A DNA stretch of 64,000 bases from CAJBVW01 sp964457335 (GCA_964457335.1 CAYWGD010000003.1:124001-188000); one strand, 5' to 3'; positions 36,553-46,043 are shown, counted from the first letter of the stretch. Notes: generated from the sequence alone by a model not told the origin. Made by a program: numbers and translations.

Positions 36553-36807
36553 ATGGGACTCCTCTCGCGTATCAAGGACAAGGTCAAGGCCGGGCTCGCC
36601 GCCGTCAACGACGAGGCGAAGCACCCCGGCCGGCCGCCCGCCCACAAGGCGTCATCGAACCCCTTCCACCGGGACGAGGCCGCGCGCGTCGCGAGCGAGG
36701 CGGCGGACAAGGGGCGGAAGAAGAACGCCGGCGAGGACAAGCCGTGGTACCTCGACGGCGAGAACGACGGCTGGGACGACACCAACCCGAACGAAGAGAA
36801 GAAGTAG
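36553..36807 (+). CDS. small charged protein of the radical SAM operon
   Basis: 84 residues. An amphipathic basic N-terminus (MGLLSRIKDKVKAGLAAV) could bind membrane; the middle is Lys/Ala/Arg-rich; the acidic, aromatic C-terminus contains PWYLDGENDGWDDTNP. I do not recognise a family. It lies 6 bases after radical SAM protein 2 and its stop touches the ferredoxin ATG. It could be a scaffold, a small substrate or a carrier for the operon. Confidence 0.7.
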   Translation: MGLLSRIKDKVKAGLAAVNDEAKHPGRPPAHKASSNPFHRDEAARVASEAADKGRKKNAGEDKPWYLDGENDGWDDTNPNEEKK

Positions 36808-37143
36808 ATGGCCTTCGTCGTCACCGAAGCCTGCATCCGCTGCAAGTACACGGACTGCGTGAACGTCTGCCCGGTCGACTGCTTCAAGGAAGGCGAGAAC
36901 ATGCTCGTCATCGACCCGGTGGAGTGCATCGACTGCGCCGCGTGTGTGCCCGCGTGCCCCGCGGAGGCGATCTACCTGGACGAGGACGTGCCCGCGGACC
37001 AGCGCGAGTTCATCGCCATCAACGCGAAGCTCGCGAAGACGTGGCCGTCCATCACGAAGCAGAAGAAGCCGCTCCCGGAGGCGGACGCCGCGAAGGGCCA
37101 GCCGGGCAAGCGCGCGTTCCTCTCCGAGAAGCCGGGGCGCTGA
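36808..37143 (+). CDS. fdxA: 7Fe (3Fe-4S/4Fe-4S) ferredoxin FdxA type
   Basis: 111 residues with the classical FdxA layout: ACIRCKYTDCVNVCPVDCF then CIDCAACVPACPAEAIY. C9, C17 and the later CP cysteine bind the 3Fe-4S cluster and CxxCxxC the 4Fe-4S cluster. The C-terminal 45 residues (FIAINAKLAKTWPSITKQK) are typical of the family. It probably gives electrons to the two radical SAM enzymes upstream, and may serve others. Its start follows the preceding TAG with no gap. Confidence 0.93.
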   Translation: MAFVVTEACIRCKYTDCVNVCPVDCFKEGENMLVIDPVECIDCAACVPACPAEAIYLDEDVPADQREFIAINAKLAKTWPSITKQKKPLPEADAAKGQPGKRAFLSEKPGR

Positions 37144-37589
37144 TGCGGCACGTCCTCTGGGGGTGCGCGCTCCTCGCGGCGTGCGTGCGGCTCGAGGAGG
37201 GCGACTACTTCGTCGACTACTCGCCCGTCACGGTCGACTCCTGCGACCTCTACGGCGGCGGCCAGGCGCTCGACGACGCGACGGGCGAGCTCTCCTGGGA
37301 GGACGGCACGCTCGTGTTCGAGTTCGACGGCACGGACGACGACCTCGCGTTCTCGGTCGACGGGACGGCCTTCGCCCGGGAGGCCCAGGGCACCGCGTAC
37401 CTCGACGACTCCGGCGCGTGCTGGCTGGCGACGGAGCAGGCGGACACCGGGGAGATGGGCTCGAACACCACGTTCGAGGGGCACACCGCGTTCGTGGGCG
37501 TGCTCCAGGGGGATTGCGGCGTGTTCGACGCGATGTTCGACGACCCCTGCAACGTCGAGTTCGACTGGCGGGGCGACCGCGAGGGGTAG
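37143..37589 (+). CDS. acidic lipoprotein of unknown function
   Basis: 148 residues with a lipoprotein leader (MRHVLWGCALLAAC). The mature chain is strongly acidic, Asp/Gly/Thr-rich and has about five further cysteines, probably disulfide-bonded in the periplasm. No domain is recognised. The ATG overlaps the ferredoxin stop by one base (TGATG), so it is in the same operon. Between it and the next gene, 37663-37685 forms CCCTCCC...GGGAGGG, a possible weak terminator. Confidence 0.65.
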   Translation: MRHVLWGCALLAACVRLEEGDYFVDYSPVTVDSCDLYGGGQALDDATGELSWEDGTLVFEFDGTDDDLAFSVDGTAFAREAQGTAYLDDSGACWLATEQADTGEMGSNTTFEGHTAFVGVLQGDCGVFDAMFDDPCNVEFDWRGDREG

Positions 37590-37702
37590 CCCGAGGCGCC
37601 GCGGCGTCCGGATGCCGACCAGACGCGCCTGAGCCAAAAAATGACCGCCCCCCTGAACATTTCCCTCCCTCAGGCGGGGAGGGGCGATAGGGGCAGGGTC
37701 GC

Positions 37703-40609
37703 ATGCTCGGGACCCTCCTCGCCGTCTTCGCCTCCGCCGCCCTGGCCCTCACCCCCGCGCGCCCGGCGCGCCCCGGGGAGCCCGTCGGGGCCAACGTCGC
37801 CGCGCCCATCCCGCCCCAGGCGGCGCCGAACGCCACGTACGCGGGCCCCAAGGGCGCGAAGGCGCCGGCCGCCGCGCCCGCGTCCTGGGAGGCCACGCTG
37901 GAGCGCGTGGTCCCGTCGATCGTCGCGATCCGCGTGAGCTCCACGCGGGCGTTCGACACCGAGGGCGCCGCGTCGAGCGTGGCCACCGGCTTCGTGGTCG
38001 ACGCGGAGCGTGGGCTCATCCTCACGAACCGCCACGTGGTCGAGCCGGGGCCCGTCGTGGCCGAGGCGGTGTTCTACAACCACGAGGAGGTGCCGCTCGA
38101 GGCCGTCTACCGCGACCCGGTGCACGACTTCGGCGTGTACCGCTTCGATCCGGCCGCGCTGCGCTTCCTGGAGGTGCAGGCGCTCCCGCTCGAGCCGGGG
38201 CACGCCAAGGTGGGCGTCGATCTGCGCGTGGTCGGGAACGACGCGGGCGAGAAGATCTCGATCCTCCAGGGCACGCTCGCGCGGCTGGACCGCGACGCGC
38301 CGAGCTACGGCGAGGGGCGCTTCAACGACTTCGACACCTTCTACTACCAGGCGGCGTCGAGCACGTCGGGCGGCTCGTCGGGCTCGCCGGTCTTGGACGT
38401 GCACGGGCACGTGATCGCGCTCAACGCCGGCGGGAGCCAGCGGGCGGCGTCGAGCTTCTACCTGCCGCTCGACCGCGTGGTGCGGGCGCTGGACACGATC
38501 CGGGCCGGCCAGCCGGTCGCGCGCGGCACGATCCAGGCGGTGTTCCGCTACCGCCCGTACGACGAGGTGCGTCGGCTCGGGCTCCGGGAGCCGACCGAGG
38601 GAGCGGTGCGCGCGGCGTTCCCCGAGGGCACGGGGATGCTGACGGTCGACCAGGTGATCCCCGGCGGCCCGGCGTCCGGGAAGCTCGAGCCGGGGGACGT
38701 GATCGTGCGGGTGGACGGCGCGCTCGTCACGGCGTTCGTGCCGTGGGAGGAGACGCTCGACGGGAAGGTGGGCGGCGAGGTCTCCATCGAGGTGGAGCGC
38801 GGCGGGCAGCCGCTCACCGTGCGCGTCCCGGTGGGGGACCTCCACGCGATCACGCCGGCGCAGTACCTCGAGTTCGGCGGCGGCGTGCTCAACCCCTTCT
38901 CCTTCCAGCAGGCCCGGAGCCACGGGCTCCCGCTCGACACCGGCGTGTGGGTGGCCTCCGCCGGCTACGTGCTCGGCAACGCGGGCATCCCCGACGGCGC
39001 GCTCCTCACCGGCGTGGGCACCGAGGAGGCGCGCACGCTCGCGACCGTCGAGGAGGCGCTCGCGCGCCCGGCGACCGGGGATCGCGTGCCCGTGCGGTGG
39101 ATCGACCCGCGCGAGCCGCGCCGGGAGCAGGTCGCGGTGGTCACGATCGACCGGCGCTGGTTCCCGATGCGGCGGTGCACGCGCGATGACGCGACGGGTA
39201 CCTGGCCCTGCGTGGCCTCGGCTGCGCCCCGGCCCCCGGCGTCGCCGGCCCCCGCGACGGGGTCGCTGCCGGCCGTGGAGGGCGCCGCGGCGAAAGCGCT
39301 CGCGTCTTCGCTCGTGTGGGTGACGAACACCATCCCGTACCGGCTGGAGGGCGTGTACGCCTCGAACTTCAGCGGGACCGGGGTGGTGATCGACGCGGAG
39401 CGCGGGCGGGTGCTCGTGGACCGCGACACCGTCCCCATCGCGCTCGGCGACGTGACCCTCACGTTCGCGGGCACGGTGCGGGTGCCCGGGCGCGTGGAGT
39501 GGATCCACCCGCTGCACGGCCTCGCGGTGGTCGCGTACGACCCCGCGGCCATCGGCGACACGCCGGTGGAGAGCGTGCGGCTCGCTCCGCGCGTGCTCGA
39601 CGCCGGGGACACGACGTTCCACGTGGGGCTCTCGCCGCAGCAGGAGGTGCTCCAGCAGGAGACGAAGGCAACGCCGCTCGTGCCGGTGGTGCTGCCCGTG
39701 CCGCGGCCGCCCTTCTTCCGGGACCGCAACATCGACGTGATCGGGGTCGAGCGCGCGGCGCCCGTGGTCGGCGGGGTGCTGGCCGACCGCGCGGGGCGCG
39801 TGCAGGCGTTGTGGACGAGCTTCGTGGAGGACCGCGGCGACAAGCCCCAGGCCTGGTTCCGCGGCATCCCGGCGGAGGTCCTCGCGGACGTGATCGCGCC
39901 GATGCAGGCCGGCACGCTCCCCGTGGTGCGGAGCCACGGGCTCGAGCTCGCGCCGATGAACCTCGCGGCGGCGCGCGAGCGCGGGCTCCCCGCGGCGTGG
40001 GCCGAGAAGCTCGCGGCGGTCGATCCGAAGCGGCGCCAGGTCTTGTGGGTCGTGCGGCGGCAGGCGGGTACACCCGCGGCCGAGCTCCTCCGCGAGGGGG
40101 ATCTCGTGCTCGCGGTGGACGGCGCGCCCGTCGCGCGCTTCCGGGACGTGGAGCGGCACGCCGCGAAGGAGCGCATGCGGCTCACCGTCCTGCGGGACGG
40201 CGCGGAGCGGGACGTGGACCTCGCGACGGTGCCGCTCGGCGGCGTCGGGGTGGACCGCGCGGCGTTGTGGGCCGGCGCGGTGCTGCACGCGCCGCACTTG
40301 CCGCTCGCGGCCGACTACGGGCTCGCGCCGGAGGGGCTCTACGTGAGCGCCACGGCGAGCGGCTCGCCGGCGAGCCGCTACGGCCTGCGCCCGACCACGC
40401 GCATCCTCGCGGTGGACGGGACGCCCACGCCCACGCTCGAGGCCTTCCTCGCGGCGGTGGCGGGGCGCGGGGACCGCGGCGCGCTGCGGCTCAAGACGGT
40501 GGACCTCGACGGCAAGCCGCAGGTCATCACGCTGAAGCTCGACCTCCAGTACTGGCCCACGGCCGAGCTGAAGGCGGGGCCGGCGGGCTGGGAGCGCGTG
40601 GAGCGGTAG
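37703..40609 (+). CDS. twin HtrA-like serine protease (Nma111/Deg7-like)
   Basis: 968 residues with a signal peptide (MLGTLLAVFASAALALTPA). The first trypsin-like domain has the triad H111 (TNRHVV), D142 (HDFGVYRF) and S226 (GGSSGSP). A PDZ domain (about 310-370) follows. A second protease-like domain begins near residue 535 (ASNFSGTGVVIDAERGRVLVDRD), where His is replaced by Asp and no GxSG is visible, then two more PDZ-like units (about 790-840 and 880-950). This active-inactive tandem with several PDZs matches the fungal Nma111 and plant Deg7 proteases in length and order. A periplasmic quality-control role is likely. It is followed directly by repeat element C. Confidence 0.82.
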   Translation: MLGTLLAVFASAALALTPARPARPGEPVGANVAAPIPPQAAPNATYAGPKGAKAPAAAPASWEATLERVVPSIVAIRVSSTRAFDTEGAASSVATGFVVDAERGLILTNRHVVEPGPVVAEAVFYNHEEVPLEAVYRDPVHDFGVYRFDPAALRFLEVQALPLEPGHAKVGVDLRVVGNDAGEKISILQGTLARLDRDAPSYGEGRFNDFDTFYYQAASSTSGGSSGSPVLDVHGHVIALNAGGSQRAASSFYLPLDRVVRALDTIRAGQPVARGTIQAVFRYRPYDEVRRLGLREPTEGAVRAAFPEGTGMLTVDQVIPGGPASGKLEPGDVIVRVDGALVTAFVPWEETLDGKVGGEVSIEVERGGQPLTVRVPVGDLHAITPAQYLEFGGGVLNPFSFQQARSHGLPLDTGVWVASAGYVLGNAGIPDGALLTGVGTEEARTLATVEEALARPATGDRVPVRWIDPREPRREQVAVVTIDRRWFPMRRCTRDDATGTWPCVASAAPRPPASPAPATGSLPAVEGAAAKALASSLVWVTNTIPYRLEGVYASNFSGTGVVIDAERGRVLVDRDTVPIALGDVTLTFAGTVRVPGRVEWIHPLHGLAVVAYDPAAIGDTPVESVRLAPRVLDAGDTTFHVGLSPQQEVLQQETKATPLVPVVLPVPRPPFFRDRNIDVIGVERAAPVVGGVLADRAGRVQALWTSFVEDRGDKPQAWFRGIPAEVLADVIAPMQAGTLPVVRSHGLELAPMNLAAARERGLPAAWAEKLAAVDPKRRQVLWVVRRQAGTPAAELLREGDLVLAVDGAPVARFRDVERHAAKERMRLTVLRDGAERDVDLATVPLGGVGVDRAALWAGAVLHAPHLPLAADYGLAPEGLYVSATASGSPASRYGLRPTTRILAVDGTPTPTLEAFLAAVAGRGDRGALRLKTVDLDGKPQVITLKLDLQYWPTAELKAGPAGWERVER

Positions 40610-40610
40610 C

Positions 40611-40790
40611 GGGCGCGCCCCCGCGAAGACGCGGGGGCGGGTGTCTTCCGGGGTCGGCGCGGGGCGCCTCCGTCCGCCCGCCGCGCGCGGGCGGACCGGG
40701 GCGGGCTGCGAGCGATTCCGCGGCCTCCGGCCCTCCGCGCGGCGCGCCCGCCCCGCCCTCCAGCCCCCCTCGCGCGTCGCTCCGAGGAGC
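40611..40790 (+). repeat. structured post-gene repeat element, copy C (after twin HtrA)
   Basis: About 180 bases beginning one base after the twin-HtrA stop and running in the direction of that gene. It is homologous to the elements at 17292 and 21421. The second hairpin has arms 40672-40681 and 40687-40696 around CGCGC. Compared with copy B, a G-C pair has become C-G. The far end runs straight into the beta-helix coding remnant. Confidence 0.78.
40618..40637 (+). terminator. hairpin of repeat element C, likely twin-HtrA terminator
   Basis: Eight-base stem CCCCCGCG / CGCGGGGG with an AAGA loop, 8 bases after the stop codon. It is the same hairpin found after thiC and the cytochrome gene. There is no following T-run. 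Confidence 0.55.
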
Positions 40791-41960
40791 TCGACGTTCG
40801 CGGACAACGCCGTCGGCGGGAGCACCGGCAGCGCCGGAGGGCACCTCTACCTCCGAACGGGGGCGGCCGTGACCGTCGCCGGCACCACGTTCGAGGGCGG
40901 CACCGCCTACCATGGCGGCGCGGTGTACCTCTCCCAGAGCTCGATCATCGAGCTCTCGGAGGCCGCGTTCGCCGGAAACACCGCCACCCAGGGCGGGGCG
41001 GTGTACGGCCAGATGTCGGCGATCGTGGACACGGGCGGCACCTGGATCGACAACGTCGGAGAGGACGGCGGCGCGATCCACGTGAACAGCGGGTCGGGCG
41101 TCTCCCTCACGAACGCCAGCTTGGCCCGCAACGCCGCGACGTATGGGGGCGCCGTGTACGTGTTCTGGGGGAGCACCTTCGACGCGCTCGCCACGACCTT
41201 CGAAGCGAACACCGCCAGCGTCTCGGGGGGCGCCGTCTACCTCACGCAGCTGGGTGGCACGGCCACGCTGACCGAGGTCGTGTTCACCGCCAACACCAGC
41301 GAGGGAACGGGCGGCGGCGTCGCCGTCGGCCTGGAGCCGGTGACCACGAGCCCCCTGCACACGGATCTCGCGCGTGTCCGCGACGTTCTCCCGCAACGCG
41401 GCGGCCGACGAGGGCGTGTACTGCGAGGACGGGAACCTCTCGATCGTCGACGGGGAGCTCCGCGGCAACACGGCCGAGCACGGCGGCGGCCTCTACGCCG
41501 CGCCGGGCGACGCGGTGCTCGAAGGGGTGCGCTTCCTCGACAACGTGGCCGCCGAGGACGGGGGCGGCGCGTTGATCGACGGCGGGAACACGCTCACGAT
41601 CACGGACGTGCGCTTCGAGGGGAACGCGGCCGGCGCCACGAGGTCGGGGGGCGGCCTCCACGCGAGGGAGGTGGGGACGGTGGACGCCGTGCGCACGCGC
41701 TTCGTCCGGAACGAGGCCGGGTACGGCGGGGGCGCGTACGTCGACGAGGCGAACGGGGGGCGCTGGACGAACGTCGTGTTCCACGGCAACGTCGCCGGCT
41801 CGGGCGGCGGGCTCTGCGCCGTCGACGCCGGCGAGCAGGTGGTCCGGCACGCGACGTTCGCGAGCAACGCGGGCACGCAGGACGGCGGCGCCGTCTACAC
41901 CTCGGAGACGACCCTCGACCTCGGCTCGAGCCTCGTGACCGGCACGACCGCGGGGGAGCG
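40791..41960 (+). pseudogene. truncated, frameshifted beta-helix (GGAVY-repeat) surface protein
   Basis: Two reading frames together encode many copies of the F-x-x-N-x-A-x-x-GGAVY motif of chlamydial-Pmp/parallel-beta-helix surface proteins. Frame one runs from about 40791 to 41365 (STFADNAVGG, FEGGTAYHGGAVYLSQ, FAGNTATQGGAVYG). Frame two runs from 41374 (SATFSRNAAADEGVYC) to about 41945. A single-base shift lies in the CGCGCG stretch near 41370. There is no start codon or signal peptide: the 5' side is repeat element C. Downstream the second frame runs without a stop into the GAF gene through Arg/Ser-rich nonsense. The frameshift alone could be a sequencing error, but the missing 5' end could not. 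Confidence 0.75.
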
Positions 41961-42129
41961 CGCGCGCCGCCGTCCTGGGTCGCCGCCAGGTCGAGCGACC
42001 GGCCGTCTTCGAGGGCGCGCCCGGCTGCTCGGGCGCGCCAGTCGCTGCTCGAGCACGACGACGAGGCCGACGGTGTCCCGAAGCGCCGCCGCGTGGGCCG
42101 GGAACCGGGCGACCGGATACCCGCTCCCG

Positions 42130-43164
42130 ATGACGCAGACGTGGCGCATCGGCATCGGGTTCGGGGAGGCGGTGGTCCACGCGGAGGGGTGGCTCGACGC
42201 GCTCGCGCGCGGGCTCCCCGAGCTGGGGCTCGACCTGGGCGGCCTCGGGCAGCTCTCGATCGAGCCGCAGGACGACGGCGGCGCCATCGCCCGCGACCCG
42301 GTGACCGACCTCGAGATCCGCATCGAGCCCGTGGACGGCGGGGCCTTCGACATGCCGACGCCGAGCGTCGACGCGGTCGGGCGGGTGGCCGGCCCGGACG
42401 ACGCGGACCCCTTCGACGCGCCCGCGCCCCGCTTCGTGCCGCGCGCGGTCGCTCCGCCCGTCGCTCCGCCGGTGGCGCAGCCCCGGGCCGCTCCGGCCGA
42501 GCCGGCCACGATGGCGCCCCGGGGCGAGCCGGCGGCGGCCGAGCCGACCCCGCGGCCCTCGGCCACGGTCGTCCCGGCGGCCGACCCCGACGCGCCCCCG
42601 TTCGTCCCCGACGAGCGCACCGCGGAGGGCGGGCTGCTCGTGGGGGCCGGCCGCTTCCGCGGCCTCCCCGACGACCTCGTCGAGGACCTGTTCTTGCGCC
42701 TCGGCGAGATCTCCACCGCCACCGGTGTGGCCGCGGCGTCCGGCATCGCGCTGCGCATCCTCCTCGACCTCGTGCCCGCCGGCGCGGGCGCGGTGCTCAT
42801 CCGGACGCGGGCGGGCGACGGCCTGCGGTTCCGGGCGGCGTCCGGCCCCGCGGCGGGCCGGCTGGTGGACACGGTGATCCCGCTCGAGCGCGGAATCGCG
42901 GGCTTCGTCTGCCAGTTCGGCGTCGCGCTCTCGGTGGCCGACGCGCGGCGGGATCGGCGGCACGACGCGCGCGTCGACCGCGCCACGGGCTTCACCACGC
43001 GCGGCATGCTGGCGGTGCCCGTCCGCGCGGACAGCGGGGCGATCTTCGGCTGCATCGAGCTCCTGAACCCACCGCGCCCCTACACGGACCAGGACCTCGA
43101 GGTGGCCGGGCGCGTCGCCGCCTCGCTCGGCACGTTCCTCCAGAGCGTCTACACCGCGCGGTAG
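42130..43164 (+). CDS. GAF-domain protein
   Basis: 344 residues. The first 100 residues are a small unrecognised domain (WRIGIGFGEAVVHAEGWLDALARG). A Pro/Ala-rich linker (about 100-165) follows, and a GAF domain occupies about 185-340 (ALRILLDLVPAGAGAVLIRT, DTVIPLERGIAGFVCQ, FGCIELLNP). GAF domains bind small ligands such as cyclic nucleotides. No output domain is present. The ATG at 42130 is the first start after the pseudogene remnant; the frame is open upstream without a recognisable protein. It converges on the winged-helix regulator gene, 10 bases apart. Confidence 0.75.
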   Translation: MTQTWRIGIGFGEAVVHAEGWLDALARGLPELGLDLGGLGQLSIEPQDDGGAIARDPVTDLEIRIEPVDGGAFDMPTPSVDAVGRVAGPDDADPFDAPAPRFVPRAVAPPVAPPVAQPRAAPAEPATMAPRGEPAAAEPTPRPSATVVPAADPDAPPFVPDERTAEGGLLVGAGRFRGLPDDLVEDLFLRLGEISTATGVAAASGIALRILLDLVPAGAGAVLIRTRAGDGLRFRAASGPAAGRLVDTVIPLERGIAGFVCQFGVALSVADARRDRRHDARVDRATGFTTRGMLAVPVRADSGAIFGCIELLNPPRPYTDQDLEVAGRVAASLGTFLQSVYTAR

Positions 43165-43174
43165 CGCGCGGGCG

Positions 43175-45955
43175 CTACCGGTCCGCGAACCACCGGCGCG
43201 CGAAGCGAGCGAGCGCCCGCAGGTCGTCGGAGAGCCCGGTGGCGGGGTGCGCCGCGGCGGCGAGGACCCGCGCGCGGGCGGACTCGCGCTCCTCGGGCGG
43301 GACCGCGCCGAACGCGACCACCGCTTCGCCGAGGGCGGCCATCGCGCGGTCGACGGGGGTGCCCGGCACGCGGGTGGGGTCGACGCCGAGCACCACGCCG
43401 CGCTCGCCGGCGGCCACGCGGGCCACGGCGAGCCCGACCGGCGCGATGAGGGGGATGCCGTCCGGGCGCGCGGCCCGGTAGCGGCGCAGCGCCTCCCCGA
43501 ACTCCTGGACGGCCTGGGCCGGCTCGCCGGCGTGCAGCGTCACGAGCCCCAGGTTCACGAAGCCCGCCGCGACGGCCGTGACGCGCCCGCGCGTCTCCGC
43601 GCTCCGCTGCTCGGCCAAAAACCCCTCGCGGGCCTCCTCGAGCCGCCCGGCCTCGAGCGCGATGGCGCCGAGCACGTAGTTCAGGGGCGAGGCCTGCGCG
43701 TCGCCGCCCGCGGCACGGCGCCGGTCGCGCTCGGCGCGCACCTGGGTTTCCATGGACCCCGCGGTCCCCTCGTCCACGCGCGCCAGGGCGAGGTGGTCGA
43801 AGGCCATCTCCGCGCGCCGGCCCTCGCCGCCCTGGGCCGCGATGCGGAAGGCCTCCTCGAAGGCCGCCGCCGCCGCGCCGGGGTCGCCGAGCCGGTTCAG
43901 CAGGAGCCCGCGCTCGCTCGCGGCGTAGCTGCGGAAGCCGGCCGAGGCCGTCGGCGGGACCTCCAGCCCGGCGAGGGCGGCGAGGGCCGCCTCGGGGTGC
44001 TCGGCGTGGCGCAGCGCGGTCACGCGGGCGAACTGGGCGCGCGCGTTCTCGTCGCGCAGGCCCGGGTGCTCCGCGGCGAGGCGCGCCACCTCGTCGGCGT
44101 CCGCGCAGGCCTCGGCGAGTCGCCCCGCGCGGTCGTGGGCCCGCACGCGGCTCGAGAGGAGCCGGGCGAGCGTGGGAACGTCCCCGCTCTCGCGCGTGAA
44201 CGCCACGGCGCGGTCGAGCACGTACACCTCGGCCGGGTGCCCGCCCTGGAGCTCCGCGGCGCGGTGGAAGTTCCAGGCCGCGCGCACGGCGTCGGCCATC
44301 GCGTCCTCGCCCTCGGCGCGCGCCGTGGCGGCGAGGGTCTGCGCGCGCTGCACGGCGGCGACCACGCCGTCGGCCTCGGCCAGGATGCGCGTCATCGCGT
44401 GCCGCCCGTCGGCGCCCTGGAGCGTGGCGGCCCAGCGCTCCATCGTGTCCGCGAGCGCCCCGATCCAGGCGGCCGCGGCGCCCTCGGCGCCGGCCTCGGC
44501 GATCCGCGCGCCGGCGTACTCCGTCACGCACACGAACAGCGCGATGCGCGCCGCGCGGGCGCCGGACGGGCCCTCCTCGATCCGCAGCAGGGAGTGCTCG
44601 GTCAGGGTCTCGATGGCGTCGAGCGGGTCGTCCACGCCCACGCGCGCCAGGAGCTCCTCGGCGACCGCCACCGAGGTCGTGCCCGGCACCGCGGAGAGCG
44701 CCGCGAGCGCGCGGCGCGGCTCGGCCGGGAGCAGGGCCCAGGAGGCGTCGAGCGCAGCGCGCAGCGTCGCCCAGCGGTGCGTGGGCGCGGGGTCGCGGAG
44801 GAAGCGGAGCTCCAGCCGGTTGGCGAGCTCGCCGAGGGAGAGGGCGCGCACGCGCGCCGCGGCCAGCTCGATCGCGAGCGGCAGGCCGTCCAGGCGCGTC
44901 ACGATCGAGCGGAGGAGCGCCTCGTCCTCGAGCTGCACGTCCGCGCGCACGCGGCGGGCGCGGCGGCGGAAGAGCGCCACCGCGTCCTCCACGCCGAGCG
45001 GCTCGATGGGGAGCACGATCTCCTCGAGGAGCCCGAGCCGCCGGCGGCTCGTGATCACCACCGCGATGCCCGGCGCGGCGGCGAGCCAGCGCCCCACGCG
45101 CTCGGTGGCCTCCGCGTCGAGCTGCTCGAAGTTGTCGAGGACCACGAAGGCGTCGCCCGCACGCGCGAGGGCGGCCGTGAGCGCGCGGTCCGTCGGTGCT
45201 TCGAGCCGCAGCGCCGCCGCGGCGGCGAGCGCGAGATCCTCGGCGTTCGTGGCGGCGCTGAGGTCGACGAAGCGGCACTGCTTGCCGGCCGCGCGGGCCT
45301 CCTCGAAGAGGAGCCGCGCGAGCCGGGTCTTGCCCACGCCCGCCGGGCCCACGAGCGTGAGCGGCCGCGCGCCCTCGCGCAGGAGCTTCCAGGCGGCGGC
45401 GCGCGCGTCCGCCCGCCCGATCGCCTCGTCGGCCGCGGCGCGGCTCCGGGCCGCCTCGCCGAGCGCCTCGAACGCTTCGGTCGAGGCGGGCGCGCCACCG
45501 ACCACCGGCTCGGTCCCGCCCGCGGAGGCCTCTTCGGGGACGCGCGGCTCAGCGTCCTCCGCCCCCTCGTCCGCCTCCGCCCGCTCCACCCGCTCGGCCG
45601 GCTCCGCGACCGACGGGGCCGCCGTGCCCTCGGGCGGCGCCGGCACGAACGTGTACCCGACGCCGTGCACCGAGAGCAGGTGGGTGGGGAAGGCGGGGTC
45701 CGGCTCCACCTTCGCGCGCAACCGCCGCATCGTCACGTCGACCGTGCGCGAGAGGCTGTCGGGCGCGTAGCCCCACACCTCCCGCAGGATCTCCTCGCGC
45801 GGGACGGGCCGCCCCGCGGCGTCGGCGAGGTAGCGCAGGAGCGCCGCCTCGGTCGTCGTCAGACGGATCTCGTCGGTACCGGTGAGGAAGCGGCGACGGG
45901 CGAGGTCGACCGTGCCGGAGACGAGGCGGAGGGTGTCGCGGGAGAGGGTCGGCAC
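43175..45955 (-). CDS. winged-helix regulator fused to NTPase and TPR-like region
   Basis: 926 residues. An OmpR-type winged-helix domain (about 10-108: LTTTEAALLRYLADAAGRPVPREEILREVWG, DVTMRRLRAKVE) is at the N-terminus, followed by an Ala/Glu/Pro-rich linker. A STAND-type NTPase comes next with intact Walker A GPAGVGKTRLA (K209), Walker B DAFVVLDNFEQL and SRRRLGL sensor. About 450 residues of helical, TPR-like repeats end it. This is the layout of large signal-gated transcription factors, where ligand binding at the repeats releases the DNA-binding end. It starts 88 bases from the divergent kinase gene, so each may act on the shared promoter region. Confidence 0.85.
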   Translation of the reverse strand: MPTLSRDTLRLVSGTVDLARRRFLTGTDEIRLTTTEAALLRYLADAAGRPVPREEILREVWGYAPDSLSRTVDVTMRRLRAKVEPDPAFPTHLLSVHGVGYTFVPAPPEGTAAPSVAEPAERVERAEADEGAEDAEPRVPEEASAGGTEPVVGGAPASTEAFEALGEAARSRAAADEAIGRADARAAAWKLLREGARPLTLVGPAGVGKTRLARLLFEEARAAGKQCRFVDLSAATNAEDLALAAAAALRLEAPTDRALTAALARAGDAFVVLDNFEQLDAEATERVGRWLAAAPGIAVVITSRRRLGLLEEIVLPIEPLGVEDAVALFRRRARRVRADVQLEDEALLRSIVTRLDGLPLAIELAAARVRALSLGELANRLELRFLRDPAPTHRWATLRAALDASWALLPAEPRRALAALSAVPGTTSVAVAEELLARVGVDDPLDAIETLTEHSLLRIEEGPSGARAARIALFVCVTEYAGARIAEAGAEGAAAAWIGALADTMERWAATLQGADGRHAMTRILAEADGVVAAVQRAQTLAATARAEGEDAMADAVRAAWNFHRAAELQGGHPAEVYVLDRAVAFTRESGDVPTLARLLSSRVRAHDRAGRLAEACADADEVARLAAEHPGLRDENARAQFARVTALRHAEHPEAALAALAGLEVPPTASAGFRSYAASERGLLLNRLGDPGAAAAAFEEAFRIAAQGGEGRRAEMAFDHLALARVDEGTAGSMETQVRAERDRRRAAGGDAQASPLNYVLGAIALEAGRLEEAREGFLAEQRSAETRGRVTAVAAGFVNLGLVTLHAGEPAQAVQEFGEALRRYRAARPDGIPLIAPVGLAVARVAAGERGVVLGVDPTRVPGTPVDRAMAALGEAVVAFGAVPPEERESARARVLAAAAHPATGLSDDLRALARFARRWFADR

Positions 45956-46043
45956 GCCAGACCCCTAACCAGGAAGCGCCGGTCTACCGCCCCGTCACCC
46001 ACCGTTCGCCACCTCCGTCCTGGGGCGCGGTACGCTCCGGACC

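Noticed and set aside
41895..42200. Minus-strand coding remnant between pseudogene and GAF gene (CVIGSGY-like)
   Set aside because: The Gly motif is isolated, without a Rossmann pattern or start; chance in GC-rich DNA.
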